Of a stretch of DNA of 64,000 nt, positions 8,460 through 15,812 are shown piece by piece. The number at the start of each line of letters is the position of its first letter. Position 1 is the stretch's first letter. Origin of the DNA: Robertmurraya sp. FSL R5-0851 (GTDB lineage Bacteria; Bacillota; Bacilli; Bacillales; Cytobacillaceae); assembly GCF_038002965.1 (NCBI RefSeq), contig NZ_JBBOOE010000002.1:490712-554711 (forward strand), read 5' to 3'. The notes below the pieces were generated by a model. It ran no database searches, had not been told where the DNA came from, and was given only the letters and a program-made list of their open reading frames with translations. Both the position numbers and the translations under genes were made by a program.

Positions 8460-8714
8460 TTGTCTATTTGGAGAAACGAATGTATAATATCGGCATAAGC
8501 TTTTTTTATTTTTTTGATTTTTTGGCAATCCTTTTGTTGGGATTAGCGGATTCTATTAAACTATAAGCAGCCTTTGAGGTTGATGGAATACATGAAGTGG
8601 CATATCTATGCTTATTTCTGTAAAACTATCAATTCTCAAAGGCTTTTTTGCGTTTAAAAAACAGAAAGTCACGAGGTGGAAAGGTTATCTATAAAATTTT
8701 AAGGGGCTGTTATT
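8460..8714 (+). promoter_or_regulatory. Structured leader RNA with attenuator (copy 2 of a conserved motif)
   Basis: A promoter (TTGTCT at 8460, 17 bases, TATAAT at 8483-8488) is followed by a U-rich tract, a hairpin AATCC/GGATT (about 8526-8545), a conserved block AGCGG-x-CTATTAAACTA (8545-8564), then a terminator. The terminator stem pairs GCCTTTGAGGTTGATGG (8570 onward) with CTATCAATTCTCAAAGGC, with an inner hairpin, and ends in TTTTTT at ~8649, about 60 bases before the Rad52-like start. The hairpin differs from copy 1 by compensating changes (ACCC/GGGT against ATCC/GGAT). Between the IS end and this leader, 8384-8449 reads as a 20-residue gene tail of unknown origin. Confidence 0.72.
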
Positions 8715-9758
8715 ATGTTAAAAAAGGATTGTACGATGGAAGAAGTTATGGAGAAGTTACAAGCGCCATTTCCTTCTAAGGACATTGAGTGGAGAGTTAG
8801 TCGTAGTGGGATTTCAGCAAAAGGACCTTGGGCGATGGTTCTAGCATATGTAGATTCTCGCGCCATTCAAAACCGTTTGGATGAAGTTTTTGGACCCGCT
8901 GGCTGGCAAAATGAATTCACTGACTTTCGAGGAGGAGTACTATGTACTATCTCATGTTTTATTGACGGTGAATGGGTAAGTAAAACTGATGGTGCTGAAC
9001 CAACTAAGTTTGAGAGTTTCAAAGGAGGACTTAGTGGAGCCATAAAACGTGCAGGTGCACTTTGGGGAATTGGAAGATATCTCTATAACCTCACAGAAAC
9101 GTATGTTGAAGTGTCATCTAGTAAACAACCTGGAGCCATTTATATCAACGACGAAAAGTCTAAGGTTAAGGGACATTGGATGCCTCCAAAACTTCCAGAT
9201 TGGGCTTTACCAGAGAATGAAAGAGGAAAAGGAAATCAATCCTCTCGTTCTACTCAGAATCAAAATTACGGTAATTCCCAACCTCCGAAGCAACAAACAG
9301 GCAACGAACCATCCAAGCAACCTAAACAAAATCAGACGCAACCAAATAAAAAGCAATCTGATGGATTTAACCGAAATAAGGTTCTAAATGATATTGATAT
9401 GTTTTTGAAGAATACAGGCTTAATTAACAAACAAGAATGGATCATTCCATTGTTTAAACGAGTTAATCCTAACATTCAACAAAACAGCCTTTCAGAAGTT
9501 GGTAAACAAGCAACAGAACAAGAATTAGTGCTTTATTACAATGTATTAAAGCCTGTTAGTGATTTAACTCTGCTTGCTAAACACTTTAAGGTTTCATTAG
9601 AGGATGTACTTAAGAGATATGTACAAATACTAGTTCCTACTGTAAAGGTTGAGAGTTTATTCTCTTGCTTTACTTATGTGACCATCGACACTGTAAAGGA
9701 AGTTTCCGAAATGGTGAAAGAGGACTTACAAACAGGAGCATTACAAAGAATCGCTTAA
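8715..9758 (+). CDS. Rad52/Rad22-family single-strand annealing protein
   Basis: 347 residues. Residues ~10-150 match the Rad52/22 family of phage and plasmid annealing proteins: WRVSRSG, AYVDSRAIQNRLDEVFGPAGWQNEF and LSGAIKRAGALWGIGRYLYNL are characteristic. Then come a Gln/Asn/Pro-rich linker (~175-225) and an unrecognised C-terminal helical domain. It would bind ssDNA and anneal complementary strands, in replication restart or recombination of the replicon. It lies behind the structured leader and is followed by a perfect terminator. PRTRC clusters elsewhere are not known to me to carry it routinely, so its place here suggests a shared DNA-maintenance role. Confidence 0.8.
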   Translation: MLKKDCTMEEVMEKLQAPFPSKDIEWRVSRSGISAKGPWAMVLAYVDSRAIQNRLDEVFGPAGWQNEFTDFRGGVLCTISCFIDGEWVSKTDGAEPTKFESFKGGLSGAIKRAGALWGIGRYLYNLTETYVEVSSSKQPGAIYINDEKSKVKGHWMPPKLPDWALPENERGKGNQSSRSTQNQNYGNSQPPKQQTGNEPSKQPKQNQTQPNKKQSDGFNRNKVLNDIDMFLKNTGLINKQEWIIPLFKRVNPNIQQNSLSEVGKQATEQELVLYYNVLKPVSDLTLLAKHFKVSLEDVLKRYVQILVPTVKVESLFSCFTYVTIDTVKEVSEMVKEDLQTGALQRIA

Positions 9759-9768
9759 TTAGCGGAGG

Positions 9769-9812
9769 TAAGCACAAAGAAGAGATTTATTCTTCTTTGT
9801 GCTTTTTTTATT
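9769..9812 (+). terminator. Terminator between the Rad52-like gene and dnaN
   Basis: A perfect 14-bp stem (AAGCACAAAGAAGA with TCTTCTTTGTGCTT) and a U-rich tail. It ends about 40 bases before the dnaN start, too close for an ordinary promoter in between. Confidence 0.85.
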
Positions 9813-9851
9813 TAAAAAACAAATGACTAATTATATTTGGAGGAATGAATT

Positions 9852-10979
9852 ATGGAATTAAAAATCAACCCTACAGTACTTGGTGAAGCATTAAAGAAAG
9901 TAGAAAAGGTGGTAAACCCTAAACATAGCACTCCTATCCTGCAAGGCATATATATGGAAGTGACGAATGAAGAGATTATCTTTATTGGTTCAGATGCAAA
10001 TGAAACATTTCGTTTTATGGTTGCCGTAGATGGAGAAAATGTTGAAGTGATTAAACCAGGAAAAACGGTTGTATCAAAGCAAATAACAGAAGTCTTAAAG
10101 AAGTTTAAAAAGGAAATCACCATGAAATTAAATGGACATATCCTTGCTATTGCTTCAGGACGTTCTAAGTTTGATATGAACACCTTTGACCCAGAGGAAT
10201 ATCCAAAGCTTCCTTCTTACGCAATTGACCAACCGACTTTTTCTTTTAAAGGAACAGAGTTTCATGCTATTTCAAAGAAAACGGTTTTTGCTGCTGCGGA
10301 ATCAGAGACAAGACCTATCCTAACGGGTGTTTGCTTAAATATGAGCGGAGATTGTATGAACTTTGTTTCAACGGACTCCCACCGCTTAGGACAAGTGAAA
10401 ACTACTTCTAATACTGGAAAAGACCTTAAATTTGTCATTCCAGCCAAATCTTTAGATAAGTTTAATAAAACATTTGACCTCGCAGAAGACGTACATGTTT
10501 ATTGTGAGTCAGATAATCAAATTATCTTTAGAAACGGGCCATTGGTTTTCTATTGTCGTCTCTTAGAAGGGAACTATCCTGACACCTCTCGTCTCATTCC
10601 GAGTGAATTTAAATCGGAAATGAAAATTAACCGGAAGGTATTTTTAGAAGAGTTAGAGATCGTTCGAGGGATCGCCGTTACAACAGATAATGGGAAGAAC
10701 GGAATTGTAAAGCTACATGTGAATGGAGCAGCTACAATTTCTTCACACACCGCTCAAACAGGAAAAGGACAATCAGTTGTTGAGTACGAAAGCATTGAAG
10801 GTGAAGAGACCGAGTATGATATCTCCTTTTCAGCTAAGTACTTAATTGACGCTCTTAAGGCGATTGATGATGATTTTGTCTTCTTTAAGTATCAAGGGAA
10901 TATGAGACCATTCTTAGTCACTCCTTTTGAATCGACAGTTGATGAATTGCAATTGATCTTACCTGTTAGAACGTACTAA
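9852..10979 (+). CDS. dnaN: DNA polymerase III beta subunit (sliding clamp), extra copy
   Basis: 375 residues, normal for a bacterial beta clamp with three repeated clamp domains. Recognisable parts are the start MELKINPTVLGEALKKVEKVVNPKHSTPILQGIYMEV, the first-domain FDMNTFDPEEYPKLP, the second-domain FAAAESETRPILTGVCL and the closing LQLILPVRTY. As a dimer it would encircle DNA and tether polymerase. A chromosomal dnaN sits with dnaA and recF; this one lies among plasmid genes, so it is an accessory clamp for the replicon. A TTTGGAGGA Shine-Dalgarno precedes the ATG by ~8 bases. Confidence 0.9.
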   Translation: MELKINPTVLGEALKKVEKVVNPKHSTPILQGIYMEVTNEEIIFIGSDANETFRFMVAVDGENVEVIKPGKTVVSKQITEVLKKFKKEITMKLNGHILAIASGRSKFDMNTFDPEEYPKLPSYAIDQPTFSFKGTEFHAISKKTVFAAAESETRPILTGVCLNMSGDCMNFVSTDSHRLGQVKTTSNTGKDLKFVIPAKSLDKFNKTFDLAEDVHVYCESDNQIIFRNGPLVFYCRLLEGNYPDTSRLIPSEFKSEMKINRKVFLEELEIVRGIAVTTDNGKNGIVKLHVNGAATISSHTAQTGKGQSVVEYESIEGEETEYDISFSAKYLIDALKAIDDDFVFFKYQGNMRPFLVTPFESTVDELQLILPVRTY

Positions 10980-11003
10980 TCCAAGAGAAGAATAAAACAT
11001 TAA

Positions 11004-11034
11004 AGTGAGCGTTGCTATCTTAGCTCGCTCCTTT
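11004..11034 (+). terminator. Intercistronic hairpin before the next gene
   Basis: GAGCG pairs with CGCTC around a 14-base loop, followed by CTTTT, and ends just before the GGGAGG Shine-Dalgarno of the gene at 11052. It is a weak terminator or an attenuating/processing hairpin. Confidence 0.45.
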
Positions 11035-11051
11035 TCATTGGGAGGAATAAC

Positions 11052-11381
11052 ATGAGTACCTTTAACTTTGACCGTTTTACTCAGATAGTCGAAGAGAAAA
11101 AAGTAGAAGTGTTACATCAAAGGAACGAACAGAATTATGTATTAATGGTCATTCAACAAGGTTTGCCTATTAATGATATTAATTGGAGTGCCTTTGGAAG
11201 AGCTCACATTATGGATGTGATGGAGGAATTAGAAGATGCGATAACAGATGAAAATGAGGATGGTGAGCTATGTTTGGACCCTAACCACCCTTATACCCAA
11301 ATGCTCATGATTTCCGATAAAATTACCGGTTTGGTTGATGTTCAGAAGGTAAGACCAACATCTCCCTATCCGTTTATATAG
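11052..11381 (+). CDS. Unknown acidic protein of the PRTRC-type cluster
   Basis: 109 residues, helical and acidic in the middle (EELEDAITDENEDGE), ending in a Pro/Tyr tail. GGGAGG lies seven bases before the ATG. It lies between dnaN and the PRTRC genes, followed after a few bases by the next gene, so it belongs to the same transcription unit. No family recognised. Confidence 0.55.
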   Translation: MSTFNFDRFTQIVEEKKVEVLHQRNEQNYVLMVIQQGLPINDINWSAFGRAHIMDVMEELEDAITDENEDGELCLDPNHPYTQMLMISDKITGLVDVQKVRPTSPYPFI

Positions 11382-11391
11382 GAGGTACATG

Positions 11392-11916
11392 ATGCAAACA
11401 AGAGATGATCTTTATCAGCATCAATATTCATTAAATACCCTAATGCTATTAAAAGTAGCATATGATGCGGGCATAAACATGAACGTCTTTTCTGACTATG
11501 CAATTAGTAGTAGCTTTGAGGACTACAATGATTTATCTATCTTCTTACGAGCAATTGAAGAGGTAGTGGAGATTTGTGAATTGTACTCAAGTTATGACAA
11601 AGACGATGAAGAAGAAATTAAATATTGGTGTAATCAAGCCAGTTATGACAATCATTTGTACAGTACAACCAATATCATTGTCTTACTTGATGATCAAATC
11701 AATAGATTCGAGAATCGAGGTTTTGGTGGAGGATATAACATAAACCAATGGTACGTAGGTTATGGGGAAATTGTTCATTTTGATAAGGGCATTCTTATCG
11801 TCTATGACGAAGAAGATGGCGCTGTTGACTGGGCAGATCCACTTTATATCATTTGTGAAGATATATTGGCAAAGATATCAGTTGAGGAGGGTGAAAGTTA
11901 TGAAATGGCAGTTTGA
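11392..11916 (+). CDS. Unknown acidic protein of the PRTRC-type cluster
   Basis: 174 residues with very acidic stretches (YDKDDEEEIKYW) and many Tyr. The second of two neighbouring ATGs is preferred because AGGAGG then sits six bases upstream. Its 3' end overlaps the start of the PRTRC-B-like gene by 17 bases, implying coupling. Its position is where PRTRC proteins of unknown function occur, but I cannot align it to any of them. Confidence 0.55.
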   Translation: MQTRDDLYQHQYSLNTLMLLKVAYDAGINMNVFSDYAISSSFEDYNDLSIFLRAIEEVVEICELYSSYDKDDEEEIKYWCNQASYDNHLYSTTNIIVLLDDQINRFENRGFGGGYNINQWYVGYGEIVHFDKGILIVYDEEDGAVDWADPLYIICEDILAKISVEEGESYEMAV

Positions 11917-12613
11917 ATTATCAGATTGTCCAACAAACACTAATTATCCTATTGTGGCTTACCAAGTTAACGATAGTGGAGTAAGAAAGGGTCCGTTTCA
12001 TATAGGTATTGAGGATTTCATCAAAGCTCTTCAATCTCAGCCAGATAATTTATTAGATGCTGATGGAGCAAGAATGGATGAACTTAGCACTCCTGCCCTC
12101 CCTATAGGTACCATTCGATATTCAGCAAATGAATCTCGTTCTAGACAGAGGGTAACTATGGAGATTCCTCAGAAACAATGGGATATCCGATATGGGAATG
12201 ATATGAACGAATTTTTTACAATTGGTTTCCCACGAATGATTGTTCAGTATCTAGTTATCACTCATGGAACAACACAAGTCATTAGGGAAATGAGGATATA
12301 TGCTGCTCTAAATGATGGAAAGCCTATAACAGATAATACACCACTTTATACCTTCCCCTACCCTAATGTAGGAAAGGAAAATGCCATTGTCTGTTGGGGC
12401 CAAAATCAACGTTTAGAAGTGGAATCTTTAGTAGACCTAGAGCATTCATTCCGTTGGTTTGTTTCCGCTCCATTCAATGAAGACCATGGAGTAAGAACAA
12501 CATTAGGGATTAGCAATTTTCGAAAACTCATAGACAAGATTGAAGACAAGCCGTTTGATGACGAATGGCTGGTGCCATCTAAAAAGACATATGGAGAGTT
12601 ATTTTTTAATTAA
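11900..12613 (+). CDS. PRTRC system protein B-like (prokaryotic E2-type)
   Basis: 237 residues. The core LYTFPYPNVGKENAIVCWG (about residues 146-164) resembles the P-F-x-N-V-x(n)-V-C-x-G motif of prokaryotic E2-like B proteins, in which the Cys is the candidate thioester residue. The flanking arrangement ending in FRWFVSAPFNEDHG also fits. A longer frame from 11762 exists, but the ATG at 11900 has GGAGGGTG just upstream and is chosen. With the next two genes it makes an E2 / ubiquitin-like-JAMM / E1 set. PRTRC plasmid function is not known experimentally to me; a conjugation-like protein modification is inferred. Confidence 0.6.
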   Translation: MKWQFELSDCPTNTNYPIVAYQVNDSGVRKGPFHIGIEDFIKALQSQPDNLLDADGARMDELSTPALPIGTIRYSANESRSRQRVTMEIPQKQWDIRYGNDMNEFFTIGFPRMIVQYLVITHGTTQVIREMRIYAALNDGKPITDNTPLYTFPYPNVGKENAIVCWGQNQRLEVESLVDLEHSFRWFVSAPFNEDHGVRTTLGISNFRKLIDKIEDKPFDDEWLVPSKKTYGELFFN

Positions 12614-12644
12614 TTTATAACATACCTAGAGGAGAGATTTTATT

Positions 12645-13619
12645 ATGACAAAGGTTAACTTAGAGCAAACGGATATTTTTAGCATGTTTGATATTGTGGA
12701 CGAGGTAGCTGAACAGAAAAAGCGTGAAGATGAGGAGCGCAGACAGAAAGCGGAAGCTCTTAGAAAGAAGATGGACCTAGCTAAACAAGCTAGCCCAACT
12801 ACACCTTCGGCAACAGCCGCTTCTAAGCCAGAGCCAGAAAAATTCGATGTGAATGAAGATACAGTTATACGCCATTACGGTGAATCGATTGAAATCACAT
12901 CGTACTTTACGACAGAAGAACTTGCGGAAGGTCTTTTAGTGAAGAAAAAAGAAGGCGAAGATGAGCGTAAGCCACTTGATGGAGAAATGCTACGCAAACG
13001 TATGGAGAAGGATTATCCGGAAATGGTGAAAGAGCACACGGAAGTCGTATTCTTAAAATCTAAGAATCTCGTAATCGTTACGCAGAAAGCAAAGAAAAAA
13101 GGAACAGATTGTATGGAGGAATCGTTGTCTTATGACAGCGGTTCTTCTTTTTCTGCTTTTCCTTTCCCTCGAATTCCTTTTACTGTACTAAGAGATTTTG
13201 TGGCAGTAGCAAGATTTTATGGGGAGGTAGAGTTAGAGGTACATGCGGATATTTATTTACAAGATGGTAAGTACTTTTTAGACTTCCCGCAACAATATGT
13301 AAATAAATACTGGGTCCAAGTAATTGAAAGCTCAGAGGACATTATTATGAGAGTAGAGGACGCGGTAAAGGTGTTAGAAATCCATTCTCACCATAATATG
13401 CAACCTATCCCCTCTTCTCAAGACAATCAGTCTGAGAGAGTGCCAGGACGCTATTATGCCATTGTAGGAAATACTCATAAGTTTTTCCCAGACATAACAG
13501 TTAGAAAATATATCTCCAATGAGTATGGTCATAGAAACCTAGAACCTGAAGAAATCTTTGAGAATCCGTTTCATAAAATTCCCGCATTTAATGAAAATGC
13601 GATTGAGGTGTGTGTATAA
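12645..13619 (+). CDS. PRTRC protein C-like domain fused to a JAMM metalloprotease
   Basis: 324 residues. Residues ~20-48 form a charged coiled coil. Residues ~72-153 resemble PRTRC protein C (LRKRMEKDYPEM, then a strand pair ending in a Lys-Gly-rich KAKKKG). Residues ~165-315 are a JAB/MPN domain (PRTRC protein A type): a Glu in VELEVHADIYL and a complete zinc motif HSHHNMQPIPSSQD (247-260) fitting HxH-x7-S-x2-D. Such enzymes cut isopeptide bonds. The fusion puts a candidate small modifier and its processing protease in one chain. The stop overlaps the ThiF start (TAATG). Confidence 0.68.
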   Translation: MTKVNLEQTDIFSMFDIVDEVAEQKKREDEERRQKAEALRKKMDLAKQASPTTPSATAASKPEPEKFDVNEDTVIRHYGESIEITSYFTTEELAEGLLVKKKEGEDERKPLDGEMLRKRMEKDYPEMVKEHTEVVFLKSKNLVIVTQKAKKKGTDCMEESLSYDSGSSFSAFPFPRIPFTVLRDFVAVARFYGEVELEVHADIYLQDGKYFLDFPQQYVNKYWVQVIESSEDIIMRVEDAVKVLEIHSHHNMQPIPSSQDNQSERVPGRYYAIVGNTHKFFPDITVRKYISNEYGHRNLEPEEIFENPFHKIPAFNENAIEVCV

Positions 13620-14479
13620 TGACTATAAATATATTAAAAACAGCTAAGCATAATTGGTACGATTATAAGGAGTTGTTCCCATTTATCGTGTTGATTGGGA
13701 CGGGTGGCACAGGCGGATATGTGGTTCAACATATCGCTCAACTTCTTGGAACTTCAAAGCAGAAGGCTGCCTTTGTGATTGCAGATCCTGACACTATTGA
13801 ACCTAAGAACTTAGGTAATCAGTTGTTTTTGGAGAATGAAGTAGGTCTTAAAAAAGCAGATGTCCTTGCAAGTCGTTATTCGGCTGCGTATGGCCTTGAT
13901 ATTGGGGCGTATAGTGATTCTTTTGTTGAAGATACAAAACAGCTCAGAAGCCTATTTTCAACGGAATACATGGACACGAATATCAATCATAGCAATACAC
14001 TTATCCTTCCGATTGTTATTGGATGTGTAGATAATAACTTTAGTCGTAAGATCATGTATGATTTTTTCAAATCGACTAGATGTATCTATATTGATAGCGG
14101 AAACGAAAGTGTAACTGTTCCTTACGATTGGAGAACACGTCCTCAAACACAATGGACTGAAGAGGAACATCAGGCATACAAAGAAAGCGGTTGGAGTGGA
14201 CAAGTAGTTACTGGTGTTAACCTGAATTTATTCAAACAAGAGTGTATAGCAGAAGCTTTTCCAGACGTTTTAGAGGATGATGATGAGGTACGGCCGAGTG
14301 AATTATCATGTACTGATTTATCAGCTTCTGACCCTCAGAGATTAATAGTTAATAAGTTTGCTGCGTTAGCTATTACTAATATATTAACTCAAATAGTCGA
14401 GGAAAAATCAGTAGGTAGTCATATTACTTTTTTTCATGCGAAACGTGGTTACATGCGATCTACTGATGTAAAAGCATAA
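13619..14479 (+). CDS. PRTRC-type ThiF/E1-like adenylyltransferase
   Basis: 286 residues. The nucleotide-binding glycine loop LIGTGGTGGYVV (residues 25-36) and IADPDTIEPKNLGNQLF, equivalent to the D-x-D-x-V-x-x-S-N-L-x-R-Q motif of ThiF/MoeB/E1, identify it. A Cys in ELSCTDLSASD near an Asn-rich helix may be the acceptor. It would adenylate the C-terminus of a ubiquitin-like partner. An upstream GTG (13610) is possible, but the ATG at 13619 has GAGGTG eight bases upstream and overlaps the previous stop by one base. Its 3' end contains the 14-bp core GGTTACATGCGATC seen at three other places. Confidence 0.82.
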   Translation: MTINILKTAKHNWYDYKELFPFIVLIGTGGTGGYVVQHIAQLLGTSKQKAAFVIADPDTIEPKNLGNQLFLENEVGLKKADVLASRYSAAYGLDIGAYSDSFVEDTKQLRSLFSTEYMDTNINHSNTLILPIVIGCVDNNFSRKIMYDFFKSTRCIYIDSGNESVTVPYDWRTRPQTQWTEEEHQAYKESGWSGQVVTGVNLNLFKQECIAEAFPDVLEDDDEVRPSELSCTDLSASDPQRLIVNKFAALAITNILTQIVEEKSVGSHITFFHAKRGYMRSTDVKA

Positions 14480-14612
14480 TAGTTATATAGAATATAATAT
14501 AAAGCTGAGGAACCAAGTTAACATAGAAGTAAAAGGATAGGTGACCAGGAATAATACCTGCATGCATCTATCCTTTTTTTATAACCAATAACTCAATTTA
14601 GTAATTAAGCTT
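14447..14612 (+). repeat. thiF tail and downstream terminator, duplicated at 21834
   Basis: This stretch holds the last codons of thiF and the following terminator. It matches 21834-21999 at roughly nine bases in ten, including the core GGTTACATGCGATC, but the other copy has a 3-base insertion and other changes, so it is a divergent homologue and not a fresh duplication. Confidence 0.85.
14528..14582 (+). terminator. Terminator of the PRTRC operon
   Basis: AAAAGGATAG pairs with CTATCCTTTT around an inner CAGGAATAATACCTG hairpin and runs into TTTTTTT. It is conserved in the duplicated thiF tail at 21925-21976. Confidence 0.85.
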
Positions 14613-14623
14613 AAGAATAATTT

Positions 14624-15298
14624 TCAAACCATTAGGGATGTAGCTTCTTTACCATATAACTGCGCCCACTCATTTCTAAAGTGGCAAACGTCTTTTTCAA
14701 TTGATGGATGTTCAAGCATCGCTCTTATTAACTCAGGTGAAGTAGTTATTCCGTGTGCTCCTGCCAATGTAACATTTAGAAGTTGCTTAACATTTTTAAA
14801 ACTTGCTGCTAGGACTTGGCAAGGTAAGTTATGTATTGAAAAAATCCGAGTAATTTCAGAAACTACATTAGTCCCATCTCCTAAATTATCAATCCGGTTT
14901 ACATAGGGAGCAACATAATCTGCCCCAGCTTTGGCTGCTACAAATGCACTTAGAGGGGTATATACAGTCGTAGCTAGCGTACGTATCCCTTCTGCTTTTA
15001 ATAGCTTTATAGCTTTTATCCCTTCTATTGTAACAGGAACTTTTATAACAACGTCTCCAGATATGGAGTTAGTCACATAACGAGCCTCTTCTACGATATT
15101 CTCTGCTTTTCCAGAAATCACTTGAACAAAGAGCTCCTTCTCTTCTCCAATAACTTTTCGTATTTCTTTCAATAAAGGAAAAAAAGTTTGTTGTTCTTTC
15201 ACAATAATGCTGGGATTAGTGGTGACTCCATCAATTGGAAAATATTCATATAAGTCTCTGATTTCCTTAACGTTTGCAGAATCAATAACTATTTTCAT
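14624..15298 (-). CDS. Transaldolase-family fructose-6-phosphate aldolase
   Basis: 224 residues, the short transaldolase-like type (FSA/TalC) that cleaves fructose 6-phosphate to dihydroxyacetone and glyceraldehyde 3-phosphate or acts on related sugars. Seen are the N-terminal strand IVIDSANVKEIRDL, the DGVTTNPSII signature, IKVPVT with the Schiff-base lysine (about residue 86), and ATTVYTPLSAFVAAKAGADYVAPYVNR. The ATG at 15298 has GAGGTG upstream. It is the last gene of the glucitol operon, where it could use the fructose 6-phosphate made by the dehydrogenase. A hairpin precedes it, which may lower its level. Confidence 0.8.
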   Translation of the reverse strand: MKIVIDSANVKEIRDLYEYFPIDGVTTNPSIIVKEQQTFFPLLKEIRKVIGEEKELFVQVISGKAENIVEEARYVTNSISGDVVIKVPVTIEGIKAIKLLKAEGIRTLATTVYTPLSAFVAAKAGADYVAPYVNRIDNLGDGTNVVSEITRIFSIHNLPCQVLAASFKNVKQLLNVTLAGAHGITTSPELIRAMLEHPSIEKDVCHFRNEWAQLYGKEATSLMV

Positions 15299-15307
15299 GT
15301 TTTTCAC

Positions 15308-15373
15308 CTCTAAGTAATAAAGGCTTAACCTTTGTTACTTCTTCTATTGAAGATGTGTCAAAGTTAAGCCTCT
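15308..15373 (-). promoter_or_regulatory. Intercistronic hairpin in the glucitol operon
   Basis: Minus strand: AGGCTTAACTTTG pairs with CAAAGGTTAAGCCT across a ~25-base loop, followed by TTATT. It lies between the PTS IIA gene and the aldolase gene and may be a leaky terminator or a 3'-end stabiliser. Confidence 0.5.
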
Positions 15374-15387
15374 TTTTTTCTGTATCT

Positions 15388-15756
15388 TTATCTACTAATA
15401 ATCTGGATTGCACTTCCTGGTTCAATGTCAGCAGTGATATCTGCATCTTCAAGGTACAGAGTTCCAGGTAACTCTGGATTTTGTGAACCATCAAACTTTA
15501 AGGTGATATGGCCGAGTGATACTAGATTTTTCTTAACAGCATCTCCTACAGCCGTAATAGAATACTCTTTATCACCCATTTTAAGAATATCTCCCACTTC
15601 AATGTCCCTTTCAACAGGGTTTACATCAATAAGTAAGCAATACTCAGCTAATTCTATTGGTGCGTTTTCTCCAAATAAGATAAACATTTTTTCTCCAAGA
15701 AATTCAGATACAGAAGGTCCAAGTTTATTAATTTTTGTTTCATATTTTGTTACCAT
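15388..15756 (-). CDS. srlB: PTS glucitol/sorbitol-specific IIA component
   Basis: 122 residues, the usual size of EIIA-Gut. The overall pattern (NKLGPSVSEFLGEKMFILFGENAPIELAEYCLLIDV, then YSITAVGDAVKKNLVSLGHITLKFDG) is that of GutB/SrlB; the GHITLKFDG segment is diagnostic. It takes phosphate from HPr and passes it to the IIB domain of the next gene upstream. AAGGAG precedes the ATG. Confidence 0.9.
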   Translation of the reverse strand: MVTKYETKINKLGPSVSEFLGEKMFILFGENAPIELAEYCLLIDVNPVERDIEVGDILKMGDKEYSITAVGDAVKKNLVSLGHITLKFDGSQNPELPGTLYLEDADITADIEPGSAIQIISR

Positions 15757-15812
15757 TATGAAGTCTCCTTACGTTAATTCTTTTCAAAATCCTACTATAA
15801 TTTTACATTAAT

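Noticed and set aside
8460..8714. T-box or known amino-acid riboswitch for the structured leaders
   Set aside because: No AGGGTGGNACCGCG-type box, no specifier-loop layout and the downstream genes are not amino-acid genes.
9049..9387. Overlapping plus-strand ORF in the Rad52-like gene
   Set aside because: It lies fully inside a better gene in another frame and has no ribosome site.
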